Assembly: GCA_012295275.1 (NCBI GenBank)
Contig: CM022672.1
Span: forward strand, 10,981,904 to 11,045,903
DNA: 64,000 nt
Source of the DNA: Chrysomallon squamiferum
Lineage: Eukaryota > Mollusca > Gastropoda > Neomphalida > Peltospiridae
Direction of reading: 5' to 3'
This document shows positions 14,720 through 26,136 of the stretch, piece after piece (within the stretch, counting starts at the first letter, position 1; each line of letters starts with the position of its first letter). A program made the translations under genes and the position numbers. The notes below the pieces were generated by a model. The model was not told the DNA's origin. It did no database searches and saw only the letters and a program-made list of their open reading frames with translations.

Positions 14720-17700
14720 TGTATAATTATTTATTTTTTATTTGTTAATATTTATTTGTTCAAGTAATTACTTACTGATTTTTTTTTTTATTATTTATTC
14801 ATGTTTCAGATAATGGTGACTGCAGTTGTTATACTCTCAACATTATGTGTTGGAATATTTTATGTGTGTATTTTGCCTTACATCTACTATGAGAACAATA
14901 TCATTGCCACCACATTCCACATGGTTTTCGGTCACTGGCTTCTCATGATGGTTGTTTTTAACTTCGTCATGGCATGTTTTACCTGTCCTGGACATCCTCC
15001 AGAGGTAATATTTGTTATATTTACTGAAAAAGTAGTAGTGAAGAAATATTAATATTAAATTAAAAAATATATTTGAGTCCGATAAGGCTGTTATCAGAAA
15101 TGCATAAAATCAAGTGAAATAAATAAATCAAAAGAAAAGATTTGACAAAATACTGTTAAGTGCCATTTTGCTGGGCATTAAAATTCTGTGATTTAAAAAA
15201 CAAAACAAATTAAGTCCTCTGGTTCTCGAGAGAGTGTATTTAACCAAAACATCCTGATCTTACAAGATCTCTCACTGGATTCAGGTGATTGTTGCTAATA
15301 TCTACATATAAAATGTTTCTTTTCTTTGCCAGGTTGTTCCAGAGAGTGTGTCAATATGTAAAAAATGTATTTCACCAAAGCCTCCTCGAACACATCACTG
15401 TACTGTGTGCAAGAGATGTATTCTTAAAATGGACCATCACTGCCGTATCTTTGTATCATAGCAGTCCTTATTTGTAACTTAAACTTCTAAGCTACTGTGA
15501 TAGAATTTAAAAGTATTCATATTTTGATACAGTGTTAATTATTGATGTCATTTAAAGTTTCATTTTGCATTTTTAATACAGGTAATTATCCTGAGATAGG
15601 TAGATTTATTTATTTATTATTATTGGGTTTTTTTTGTTTGGTTTTTTTATAGAAATAACGTCTTATCTTAACAGAGTTAAATATACTTTTTATTATTATT
15701 ATTCCTTTACTGACTAATCTCAGCTTGGTTAAACAACTGTGTAGGTTTGTACAATCATCGTTACTTTTTCATGTTTTGTTTCTACATGTTTTGTGGAACT
15801 TTCTACATCAGTGTTGTAGGCTATGACCTCTTCAAGCAGCATTTCCATGGCAGCAAGGTTTCTTTTATAAACTTTTTATTTTACATTAACTGTAAACAAT
15901 AAATAATATTTTAAAATGTAAATTTAATTAAATGAAAATTAATGAAATTATTGTCTATAAATCTAATTATGTATACATTGTAAACAGAATATAAAACATT
16001 ATATCCATGGCAGCAAGGTTTCTTTTTTAAACATTATATTTCACATTAATTTTATATTGTTTAAAATTTAATTAAATGAAAGTGATGTAATTATCGTCTG
16101 TAGATATAATTATTTATAAGTAGTAAACAGAATACAAAACAGAAATTGCATTTTTTCTCAAAAGTTTTAATATCAAGCTAATAATATATATGTATGTATG
16201 TATATAAAGGTTGTTTTGAATTTTAACATTGTTTGTTTTTCTTTTACTTTCAGCATATTTTGTTCCCTACTGTGTTGTCTCCTCTTAAGTACATATTTAC
16301 CAAACCACCATCTTTGGTATGTTTATCTTTCATGACATTTTATTTCAAAACTTCTTAATTTTATTATGTCTGAGAATTTTTCATCATGATTATAGAATTA
16401 AAATCCAAATACAATTAAATCACTGCAAAGAAAAAGATAGAAAATTTAATGTTTTATCTACAATTTTAAATTAGTGTCTAATTAAATTGATAGTGATATC
16501 ATCTTTGCTGTGTGTACAGTATATTTTAATTATGAACATATCTGCATATAATATTTATACATTATTAAAAATTAATTAGTTTGAATTTTTCATATGCATT
16601 TCTAAAATTATTTTTATTTATTATTTGTTATATTACCTATATATATTTTTCTTTTCCCCATTATTATTATTATTTTTATATTTTATTTTATTTTGTTAGT
16701 TAGTTTGTTTCTTTCTTATTGTTGTCAAATAATATTTTCACAGAAATTAATTCCCAGCAACATTCATGGATATTTTACATCTATATCAAAATTTCTTTTA
16801 ATATTTTATAAAACAGTTTAATTAAAGCAGTGTTTTGTTTTCTTTCACAGACCTCAAACCCAGAACAAATACCACATGACCTGAAACACGGGGAAGACGA
16901 CCAAACAACATTGTTCACTATTCCGTTGAAAGACCAGTGGATTCACAATGCGATTGTTTTCCAGTTTTTACTGTGTACAGGAGTGTCTATAGCACTGGGT
17001 CTGCTAACACTGTGGCACTCCAGACTGATTAGCAGGGCAGAGACTAGTATAGAAGTTCACATTAATAACAAAGAAAGAAAACGTTTGAAGAAAAAAGGAC
17101 TGGTAATAAATACATTTAATTATTTATTTGCACATCTCAGTTATTACATTGGTCTCAGTTTTAATTTCTCCGTGTCTCCTGCAAGCATCACTTCATCAGT
17201 CATAACATATTGAGTGATAACAGAATTTCTTATGTATTGAAAAATGTTTTGATCTGAGATATAATCTGCAATTGCATATAGTTTCATTGAATTAACATTC
17301 TAAATTACAGCATAGTTACTAAAATTTAGGAATCCTTTTTGAAAAATTGAAAATTTTATTATCAATATGAAGAGTTTAATTATTCAATTCATTTTGATTT
17401 GTTGGTGATGAATATATGATAAACAATGGAATGGCTTTAGTTTTTGGTTTCTTGTCTTTTGAATTTTAGAATTTGCACCTTATTCATTCAGTTACACATT
17501 TTAATGAACCATTTATATTAGTAGCATATATCATAATCATACAAGAAACATATATTTAACAAGTAACTATTAATACTAAATGACATTTAGATCTTTTTAC
17601 ACCAATATTTTTTTATATTATTTCTTTACTATTTTTTCTTTCTTTTAAAGATTTTCAGAAATCCATATTCATTTGGTTTTGTAGAAAACTGGAAACAGTT

Positions 17701-18539
17701 TTGGGGAGTAAACAGCTGGAGGTAAGAACTATTAACATTAAATTTATGTTTATATTATTATTAACCTATTGAAATCAGTATTTATTCCAGTACCAGACCA
17801 TTTACTTGGTAGGCTTGGGACTGGAGTTGACCCAAATTTCTAGATTTTCCAAAAATAAGGCTTCACATATACTTGAAATGTCAAATAAATAATGAAAAAG
17901 TAAAAGACTGAAATTGTATTCAACACTTACACATTAATACACTTCTAAATCCAGTTTTCTGGAATCCAGGTAAACGATCTGTAATACAGAATATTGTCTT
18001 ACACTGAAAATTATAATTGTGTTTATAATGGATATAAATATATTTAAAATAAATAAAAAATAAATAAAAATTTAATTTGATCCGACTGCTGTGATACATC
18101 TTTATATTATTTGTATAAATATATTATAAATATTTTGTTTTCTACATTTACAAATTTATTTTTTATCAACAGCAAATAATTATTTAACTGGTCTTCTATT
18201 TTAAAAAAAAAAAAGAAAATAAAGAAAGAAAAAGAAATCTACTTCTTTTAATAGATTTTCAATTTTAAGACAGTTTTAAAAAAATCTTTCTGCTACCTAA
18301 ATCTTAATTTTAAAAAATCTAAAATTTTGCTTCTCTGTTTTGCTTATTAAATGTTGGAGTACTTTTTAATAACAAAAAGAAAGACAACAAAAAATAAAAT
18401 TAATTTTGTTTTGTTTTATTTTAGATCATTCTGTAGGAAAATTTTACTCCCATCGACACATACATCATATGGAGATGGGCTACGCTGGAAAACTGCTACA
18501 TACAAACTAGATCACAGCAATGGACTCGAGTTGTTATGA
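13730..18539 (+). CDS. ZDHHC16: ZDHHC16-type palmitoyltransferase, complete, 387 aa
   Basis: DHHC palmitoyltransferases are multipass ER/Golgi membrane enzymes that transfer palmitate to cysteines. Exons: 13730-13951, 14810-15004, 15333-15444, 15724-15857, 16254-16316, 16851-17102, 17651-17721 and 18425-18539 (TGA). The cysteine-rich domain spans residues about 148-190: [17 protein letters not shown] at 173-176, then PWLNNCVG; the active-site Cys is 176. The ETSIE motif (306-310, TTxE-like) and NPY (330-332, PaCCT) follow. About four membrane segments are visible. Length and exon order match human ZDHHC16 (377 aa). I chose the ATG at 13730 because an in-frame TGA precedes it directly; Met10 at 13757 is the alternative. 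A six-codon upstream ORF including its stop (ATG at 13692) may damp translation. Intron 3 looks U12-type, and exon 4 ends in a duplicated segment. Confidence 0.96.
13990..14330 (-). mobile_element. Dispersed repeat, copy B, in ZDHHC16 intron 1
   Basis: Inverted relative of the copy at about 7450-7780 (see that entry). Read on the minus strand, it shows the same order of blocks, including TTAACCTCT and AACCTGAACTGTGGAT. It begins about 40 bp after the exon 1 donor. The boundaries are approximate. Confidence 0.7.
15445..15723 (+). other. Probable U12-type (minor spliceosome) intron in ZDHHC16
   Basis: The donor reads GTATCTTTG against the U12 consensus GTATCCTTT. A branch-site match TTCCTTTAC (consensus TTCCTTAAC) lies at 15702-15710, placing the branch A 15 nt before the exon, inside the narrow U12 range. 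The intron has GT-AG ends, is phase 1, and splits the codon for Pro177 just after DHHC. Confidence 0.65.
15844..16142 (+). repeat. Imperfect tandem duplication spanning the exon 4 donor of ZDHHC16
   Basis: TCCATGGCAGCAAGGTTTCT occurs at 15844 and again exactly 160 bp on at 16004. Similarity continues to TAAACAGAAT near 15981 and 16123, so the second copy is about 18 bp shorter. The first copy holds the real exon end and donor (exon ends at 15857). The second holds a decoy donor inside the intron. Confidence 0.85.
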
Positions 18540-21500
18540 CATAAATTTCATACTGACTGAGTCAGTTACAATTATTTATAGTCGTGCACTATTGAGAGAC
18601 TTTTTAGAGACCATACTACGATTTTCTTTTTTAAGTCAGCATATATATATGTATATATGTATGTTTGTATGAATGTCAGTCATGAAACAAAATTTTTACA
18701 ATATTCTCTGATAAATCAGTATGTATGTTTGTTAGACAAAGTAAAAAATTTCAAGTTTTATTCTGTTAAATCAATGCATATGTGTATGTCCAACAGTCAA
18801 GATACAAAATATAGTGATTTTTCTCTGATAAATTATGAAAAATGAATATGCATATCTGTCATTTTAAATGTGTCTCTATCTGTCAGACAAGAAAAACAAA
18901 TTTTATGTTTTACTCTGACAAATCGGTATATATGTGAGAGTTTGTGTGACAGTCAAGAACAAATATATATTTTTTTTAAATTTCTGATAAATCTATATAA
19001 TTATCTAATGTGATATAGATTTTTTTTTCTTTTTTAACTTCATTTCTCAAAATAAGTGTTTTAGTTTTATCCATGTTTACCAGTTTTCAATTAGACATAT
19101 CTTTGCAATTGTATGAGCTAACAAGATCATATGAAAATGAATTGGATGAAATTAAGAATGTTTTTGTCCATGTTATATATATTTTAGCTTGATGCTAAAT
19201 AGCCCAAATGTAATGCTAAATATTTATCTTTAAGTTGAGCTTAGATGTGTTAAAATACGTATTTATGAAATAATTATGTAAAATAAAAAAAAGTTTTCTC
19301 AGAAGATTATGTTGGTATTTTCGAACATGTGTACAATTTCTTCTGTGATATGTTTGATTTTTTTTACTTTATTTTTTTTTATTTTTTGGATAATGTGTTG
19401 ATCTAATATTCTAACACAAGAAAATATTTAGCCATTACAAAAAAAAAAATGTATTAGCTATACTGATGGAATAGCTTCTGTTCATGTTTTTATGGAAAAG
19501 AATAATGTAAAAAATTGTAATTCTGTTAAAATAGATGTTTTAAGATTAATTTGACTGTTTTCAGGATGTTATTGACATGATAGTATTATATATATATTTT
19601 TTCATTTATTGATTTTTTTAATAATAATGAGCAGAAATGTCACAAACCCAGATCCATTCTTGTGTTCAAGCAATTTGTAAAAATTCTAAATTTCTTTTTT
19701 TCACATTCCATTTCAGAATTTAATATTTTTTTATTTTTTTAAATAAATTTTATGATATTTACTTAATCATGATCGGTAATCTGTGTCCAATATCATTGAA
19801 TTATTTATTATATGTGCGTCCACTTTAAATCAAAATTTAATTACATAAAGATATGCGTAAATTCAGAAGGATATGATTTGTAGGTTATTCTTTAAAACTA
19901 GTTTAGTTTATCTTTGAATTATGTCATTAAAGGTTCATTTTTATTTTAATATCATCTAACCAATTTTATTTCAAATTTCAGAATTTCTTAGACTTTAAGC
20001 AGGTTACTTTTGTGCAATATTTTAGAAATCTTTTAATTTCTATTAAAAAAAATTATTTGTTGATTTATTTATGGTGTTTATGCTATAAACCAAACTGGAA
20101 TTATGTTTTGAAAAGTTTTTAATTATTTATCATGTATTCTTTGAAATTTGTTCTCACTGCACTTTGTGAGAAATTGTAAGATTAATTTCTATAATGATGT
20201 CACCCATTAGTTTTTATTTTAATACATAATAAGATTCCTGTAAAATCATTGGCAAAGTTGCCTTAATCAGCAGTTTTTAAGATTATTTTTACATTTCAAT
20301 GACATTATAAAATAAAGGAACACCAGCTGCCATTCAGCTTTTTATAAATTTATAAAAGAATTTAAAAAAAACAGCTGTATGATTGTTTTATTTAGTCAAA
20401 GTTTTTTACAAAGTTTGATGGTTTTTAACTATTTATTGACTATTTGTAGTATTTTCTTTGAAATTGTTTTCTCAACTATCACATTTATTTGACATTTCTG
20501 TGACTTACCATTAAAGATTAAATTCAGTAATACTGTCAACCACTAGTTTATAACAAATATAAATTCATGTTCTCTGTATGTGCAACATTTTAATATTTTT
20601 ATAATATGTAGATCTTTAAAAATACTTATTTGGAAGAGTCTAATCATGCATGAACTGTTTATAATATATTCTTTAAAATCTATTTGTCAGTGCTTTCAGT
20701 GATGTCATTAAAGAGTCAATTTTAATTGTTTTGTTATACTTTGAGTTTTGTTGTATTTATTCTCTTCCTGACTGAAGTGTTTCATCACCATCTTATGGCA
20801 AACATATGAACTATGCTAGTACATAACATTTTAAACAGTGACACCTACATGCATGCATGCAGCCCCACAATAAATACAAATTCTCATACACGCATTACAT
20901 TATGTTGCATACATACATATATAATTGAAATGGAAAAAATTACATATTGACCTCTAGGAAATGTCTAAAACTGTCAAATATTTAGTATCTAAGAGTATAT
21001 ATTATATGTTATCATATATATTAAAGGATATATTTTAGCTGAATAATATGTATATACACATACACATATAATAAAATAGTAATAATTTACACCAGAAACA
21101 TGACTTTTTCTTTTCTGTTCATTTGACCAAAAAAAAACACACAAAAAACAAAAATAGAAAATCATTTCCCAAATTTATTTTCATTAATGATGAATTAACA
21201 AATGTAGCATAATGGTTGCAATTCATGATTTATGATCCGAAAAATTTGATTCAATACTAAAAAATCTGCATCAAATAATCATTTTGTATAAAAATCATAA
21301 ACGATATTAATGTAATTTTAAACAATTTAATGCCAAACTCTTAATGTTGTTTGTTTCAAAATAAAATGCTAAAGTGTTTAAAAATAAAAATGACTCTAGA
21401 TGATAATGATTTGCCAGTGTGACAAATTTAATGTTTGCTGTAATGGAGCACCACAGACATCTTAACAGTTGTTATGGTATTTGTTTCTATGAGGATAAAT

Positions 21501-21849
21501 ATAATTTGTAAAAAAACAAGAGATTTTTTGTTTGTTTTCAGTTTCTGCATAAATTGTAATGATAAAAAATATTCATCTAAGCAAGATTATAATTTGATTT
21601 CTAGCCAAAGTTATTCTCTTTATTTTACATTATCAGAAACTTTTTTTAACTTTGAAACTTTTCACTTTCCAGACACAATTAACAAAAAATCTTTTCACAC
21701 CCTGCCATCAACATCTGACATGAACATGAATGATTCAAACAGAAAAAGATTTCTTCCTGACTCATTACAAACATCCATGCTGAAAAACGTGATAGTTTGG
21801 AGTTACCAAGAATTCACATTTCAAAATAACAAACTGTTACTTTTCAATG
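18540..21849. other. Convergent 3' regions of ZDHHC16 and MED28
   Basis: About 3.3 kb of AT-rich, gene-poor DNA between two stop codons facing each other. It should contain both 3' UTRs. AATAAA candidates for ZDHHC16 occur near 19742 and 20309; TTTATT on the plus strand near 21175 and 21619 could signal MED28. A degenerate minisatellite occupies 18640-19010. No additional coding exon is supported. Confidence 0.6.
18640..19010. repeat. Degenerate minisatellite downstream of ZDHHC16
   Basis: The phrase CTCTGATAAATCAGTATGT recurs with variation near 18707, 18761, 18823, 18912 and 18983, at spacings of roughly 54 to 89 bp. TGTCAGTCA- and GACAAG-like words lie between copies. It probably falls in the ZDHHC16 3' UTR. 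Confidence 0.65.
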
Positions 21850-23619
21850 CTATCTTCTCTCTGGCATTCCAATATTTGATGTTGTCTGTTCAAGATATGC
21901 CAGAGGCCCCCCTTGGGGATAAGAAGGGGGAGGCTGGGGAGGAGGCATGAAGTTTTGGGGAACAGGCCCTGGAGGCATGCCTGGTCCCATCTTTGGTGGA
22001 CCTGGATAGGGGGACATGGGAGCATGCTGTTGAGGCATCATTGGTTGCATGTTCATCTGGGTGGGGGTCTGTGGTTGTTGCGGTGGAGGTTGTGGAGGCA
22101 TGGATTGACCTGAAGTGTTGCCCTGCATGCTGCGTAACATTGTCTGCCATTGTTGTAGACGTTCATGGTGTTTTTCTATCAGTTTTTCTTTACGGTCAAG
22201 TTCTATCTTCAAATCTTGAATATCCTATAGAAAAAATAAAAAATTTAAAGAACATTTAATTTGTAGTTAGCTGGTGAGGTTTTTTTTCAGAATTTTAAAG
22301 CAAACTTTTGGCACAAATTAAATAAAATATAAATTTTTAAACAAACATTTGCATTTTAAATAAAATCTATTTTCATACCAGTATTTATAATATATGATTT
22401 GTGAATATATTTACTTCTCAATAATTAAAATTTTTCAACTATAATTTGTTTCTTAACGAACAGGAATCATGGAATTTGGACATATTTAAATAATGTTAAT
22501 ATAGAAATGTTTATTTAATAGCACTATGTATTTCTCCTAACACTATGATATTCAAAATCAAATTAATTATTAATACCTCTTTGAGAACCTGATCAGGTTT
22601 TTGAGTGGATACAATAAGCCTCTGACTTAGAAAATGGGCTTCAGTCTGTCTAGCCAAATCTAAAAACTTCTGAAGAGAATGCTCAACACCTAGAAAAAAT
22701 AAAAAAAAACATTTTATCATTAAAGAATTTAACTGACAATGTAAAAATAAATTTAAAGATGAATAAGTAAATAAATAATCTTATGATCAGTAAACTGCCC
22801 TGTTAAATAACCAGTAACACTAATGAATTTGATCTAATCTCCTCAGAACTGAAACGACCACATTATTATTTTGTTATATATTACAGTTTAGTGTTTTCCC
22901 TATACTGGATTAGGAGGGTGGTCCACTCTACTCCTTTTTGGGGCAATCCTTGCACCCAAAGTTATGAAAATACCTATCTCATCTGCCTAAATTCTCAGTA
23001 AAATGTATCAATAATTATTGCAATACTGCCTCAAATCCGTCAATAATTATTGCTGTCTGCTGGCATCAATTTGTCAAGCAAACAACAAATTTTAGCACTA
23101 ATAAACAAATACCAACAACACTTTTTAATGCAAATTTTTTTTTCAAGATATATGATATCTTGTCAATGCTGCCTTTTTGAAGACAAGTTGTAAGAAAAAT
23201 AATGCTCCCTTTTGTACCCTTTTTTCAGTCTGGGGGAAATGTAAGGTCTTCCCCAAAAGGGGCAGGGTGGGCTGCCTTTGCATCCAAAATTCAGAAAATA
23301 CCCACCTCGTTTGCCTAAATTTCTCAAAAAAATTTACCAATAATTACTGCAATATTGTTCAAATATATCTATAAATTATTGTTGTCTGCAGGCAATTTTA
23401 GCACAAATAAACATATACAAATGACACTTTTTAGTATATTCATATATTCAAGAATGTTTAACTACGAAACCTTGTCAATTCTGTCCTTTTGAAGTGCGTT
23501 TTCTACCTGCACACTGCCCTATTTTCAGTATGGGGGAAACACTAATATTATATGTCATTCATCAATTTTCATTATCATACAGTTTATGACAAACACACAC
23601 TCCCACCCACACACACACA

Positions 23620-23657
<38 letters not shown>

Positions 23658-23905
23658 TACAAACTGAGATAAGAAAAATGCTTTGAATAAAATTATGAAA
23701 GGCATTTTCCTTGGTAATTTTGCTACAGTTTGCAGATATTTAATATATTGAAAAAAACAAAAACAAAGAAATTTAAATAAATAAATAAATAAATAATTGT
23801 ACATAAAGCAAAAATATAAATTTAATAAACATTTACCTGTCTTTGTTTCTTCTGAATCAGTTACATTAAAATATTCCTGAGTTGTAAGTTGAGCAATACA
23901 GTTCT

Positions 23906-23946
<41 letters not shown>

Positions 23947-24710
23947 TAATAGTAGTAGTAGTAGTAGTATTAACAGTGGTAGTAGCTGCTGTAATAGAAT
24001 AAGCAAGATATTTTGTATGTATAAAATTAGAAACATCATACTGAAGTGTTATCTTTGGTTTAAACAATTTTTTTTTTTTTTTTTTTTTTAAATTAACATT
24101 ATGTTCTGAAAACAGTCACTATATAATATATTAATACTGTATATTGTACACATAAAAATAAATGCATGACCAGCGTCCGTGTAGTCATTGTATTTGTTTT
24201 GTTTTAGACTTATCTTTGAAACTGTTTGATTACTAGTTTTCTTTTTAACATCTAATGACTCACAATATTTTCTACGTAATAAATCAATGACTTTTGAACA
24301 GTGACTGATGCCATCGATGCAAGAATTTGAAGAAAACACTGGACTTAACAATGTCAACGAAGCCAAACTTTATAATATGATGAATATAAAAATAAAATAA
24401 TTTGATAAATAAAACAGTCACTTCGAGATTATTCCGAAGATATAAATATATGATGTGTTTGCATGATTAAAATTATATTCTATAGCTACCAAAACGAAAA
24501 CCGTGTTATAATTAATTTTATTTATTTAAATATTTATTTATTTATTATTTTTAATTTCTATTAGGTTTTCTTTATTGTGTGTGTGTAAGGTTTTTAATCT
24601 GGTTACGCACAGATACGATTCATTTATAATTATTTTAGGGAAACCTGAAATGCTGTTTCAAAGTCGTCGATTAAATGTGGTGGACGATCTTGTTCACCGA
24701 AGGCTGCCAT
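21850..24710 (-). CDS. MED28: Mediator subunit MED28, complete, 206 aa
   Basis: MED28 belongs to the head module of Mediator, the RNA polymerase II coactivator. Exons: 24710-24645, 23903-23837, 22689-22577 and 22224-21850 (TAG). The protein begins [20 protein letters not shown]. It continues [12 protein letters not shown] (23-34), [20 protein letters not shown] (from 45), [11 protein letters not shown], a charged helix [19 protein letters not shown], and the conserved tail [14 protein letters not shown] near the C-terminus. Human MED28 has 178 residues in the same order. The extra length is a Pro/Gln/Met-rich linker between the coiled-coil helix and the LAYLEQ tail (about residues 118-190), coded by the more GC-rich 21900-22130 stretch. 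The first exon encodes only 22 residues and was placed by the FETAFQ-NCIAQL junction, which keeps phase 0. Intron 2 holds a transposon dimer. MED28 is head-to-head with TMEM127. Confidence 0.96.
22889..23544. mobile_element. Tandem dimer of a small terminal-inverted-repeat DNA element in MED28 intron 2
   Basis: The outer ends are near-perfect inverted repeats: TAGTGTTTTCCCTATACTG at 22889-22907 and CAGTATGGGGGAAACACTA at 23526-23544. A third, related end (CAGTCTGGGGGAAATGTAA) at 23226-23244 lies exactly 300 bp before the last one. The interior is present twice: the phrase ending ATCTGCCTAAA near 22951-22991 recurs near 23278-23318 as GTTTGCCTAAA, and TGTCAATGCTG near 23161 recurs as TGTCAATTCTG near 23474. 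No transposase is encoded, so this is a MITE-like element. TA ends fit a TA target duplication, but a hAT-type origin is also possible. Confidence 0.75.
23591..23660. repeat. (AC)n microsatellite
   Basis: Imperfect CA dinucleotide tract with AAAC interruptions, in MED28 intron 2. Confidence 0.95.
23907..23970. repeat. (AAT)n followed by (AGT)n trinucleotide tract at the MED28 exon 2 acceptor
   Basis: On the minus strand the run of ATT units ends directly in ATTACAG, the 3' splice site of MED28 exon 2. The microsatellite therefore occupies the polypyrimidine-tract position. Confidence 0.95.
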
Positions 24711-25100
24711 ATTTATTGTTGTTTCTAATTCGTGAATTGTCGTTTAGTCCGGAAATTTCCTACGATAATTGCCGAATTCGTGCACCTGTCACTAAAGGGA
24801 GATAACAAAGCAGACAAAAGAATAATAAGTTTCAGGTTTTATATGTTGATCAACAAGAACCACATATTTTCTTAACGAACAGATTATTTACTAAGATGTC
24901 TACATAACAAAGTAAGACTAAATACTTATATAGTACAACTTATAGTTACTTATTTGTTTGTGATGTATTCATATATCATGTTTTGTTTTTTAACTTTGAT
25001 TGGGAACTTCCTGGTGTTATCGGCTATGCTGTTTTTAGGGGGTTTTTTTGGGGTGTATTTTTTTTTTTTCTTTTTTTTTTTTCAGTTCACTTCACTTATC
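24711..25100. promoter_or_regulatory. Probable bidirectional promoter of MED28 and TMEM127
   Basis: The two genes diverge from here. About 40 bp above the MED28 start there is an ETS-type CCGGAAAT (about 24749), as in many TATA-less housekeeping promoters. A good donor, CAAA|GTAAGA at 24912, could close a noncoding first exon of TMEM127 that splices to the acceptor TTTTCAG at about 26114. The transcript structure is inferred. Confidence 0.45.
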
Positions 25101-25403
25101 AAATAACTAAGAGTAATTATCAGTTTCATTTCTGGAGATATCACGTTATTGCATAATAATTTGAAATAACAACGAAACAGAAAGATTACAAAAATGTTAA
25201 TTGTTTTAAATGTAAACCCGATCCATATGTTATTAATTAACTTTTTTGTTATAATTAACTCGAAATCAAGATGATAACATTTATTAACCAAATTTGTTTG
25301 CTCCAAATAAAATAATAACAATTTATATTTTTATAGGCAATAACAGTGAAATATGTTTTGTACATTTAGTTAATGTTTTAATATTTACAAATAAATATTT
25401 TAC

Positions 25404-25405
<2 letters not shown>

Positions 25406-25437
<32 letters not shown>
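25406..25437. repeat. (TTA)n microsatellite
   Basis: Perfect trinucleotide tract in the presumed TMEM127 5' intron, followed by a poly(T) run. Confidence 0.95.
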
Positions 25438-26136
25438 TTTTTTTTTTTTAAGTTCTCATATTTCACTAACTTGAAGTAGTTAAAATAAATATATATTCTG
25501 TATAAATTTAAACACAAAATCATTTTAAATAATATAAATTAATTAACTTTGACAGTAGATTCTATTTGTAATGAAAAATAATTTTTGAATACAATTGTCA
25601 GAATCATTTGGCTACAAAAAAGATAAAAGTTAGATGTGGAAACAATGAGTTAATTATTTAAAAAATAATAAAAATTAGAACAATAACATCAAAAATAAAC
25701 ACGAAAGAACGTTTTCTTATACATTGTGGTCACATTAGTGTGTAACGTGATGGGGTTTTTTTGGACAGAAAATTTCTCTGTTAATATATTTCCACTTTGT
25801 TCATTTTGTTGAATTTTGGTGATCATTTTTAGTTACTGAAATAAAATATAAATCTTGTTGCCTGAAATCGTTCTTCAAAATTAGAGTTCAGTACTTGTAC
25901 AAAAGTAATAAACACATTCATTTTCATATACACACAACACACATTATTATGATGATATAAATGATATATCTCAAACACACAAATTTTTTTGTTTTCTTTG
26001 CAGTTTAAAAACACACACTATTATTATTTTCCTTTTTTATTTTAATTTTTTTTTTTTTTTTTTTTAGCAAAAAACATTTAATAATCTACAAATCATTTCA
26101 GTTTTGGTTTTCAGGGTGAACTGAGACGTTTTCAAG

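Noticed and set aside
21890-22259. Several frames overlapping the MED28 last exon
   Set aside because: They are alternative frames of the GC-richer Pro/Gln linker; only the minus frame joined to upstream exons matches MED28.
23143-23374. Two 65-codon frames on opposite strands
   Set aside because: They lie inside the terminal-inverted-repeat element dimer and match no transposase.
24088-24366. 92-codon minus-strand frame taken first as MED28 exon 1
   Set aside because: It lacks the FETAFQ-type end expected before NCIAQL; the exon at 24645-24710 fits exactly.
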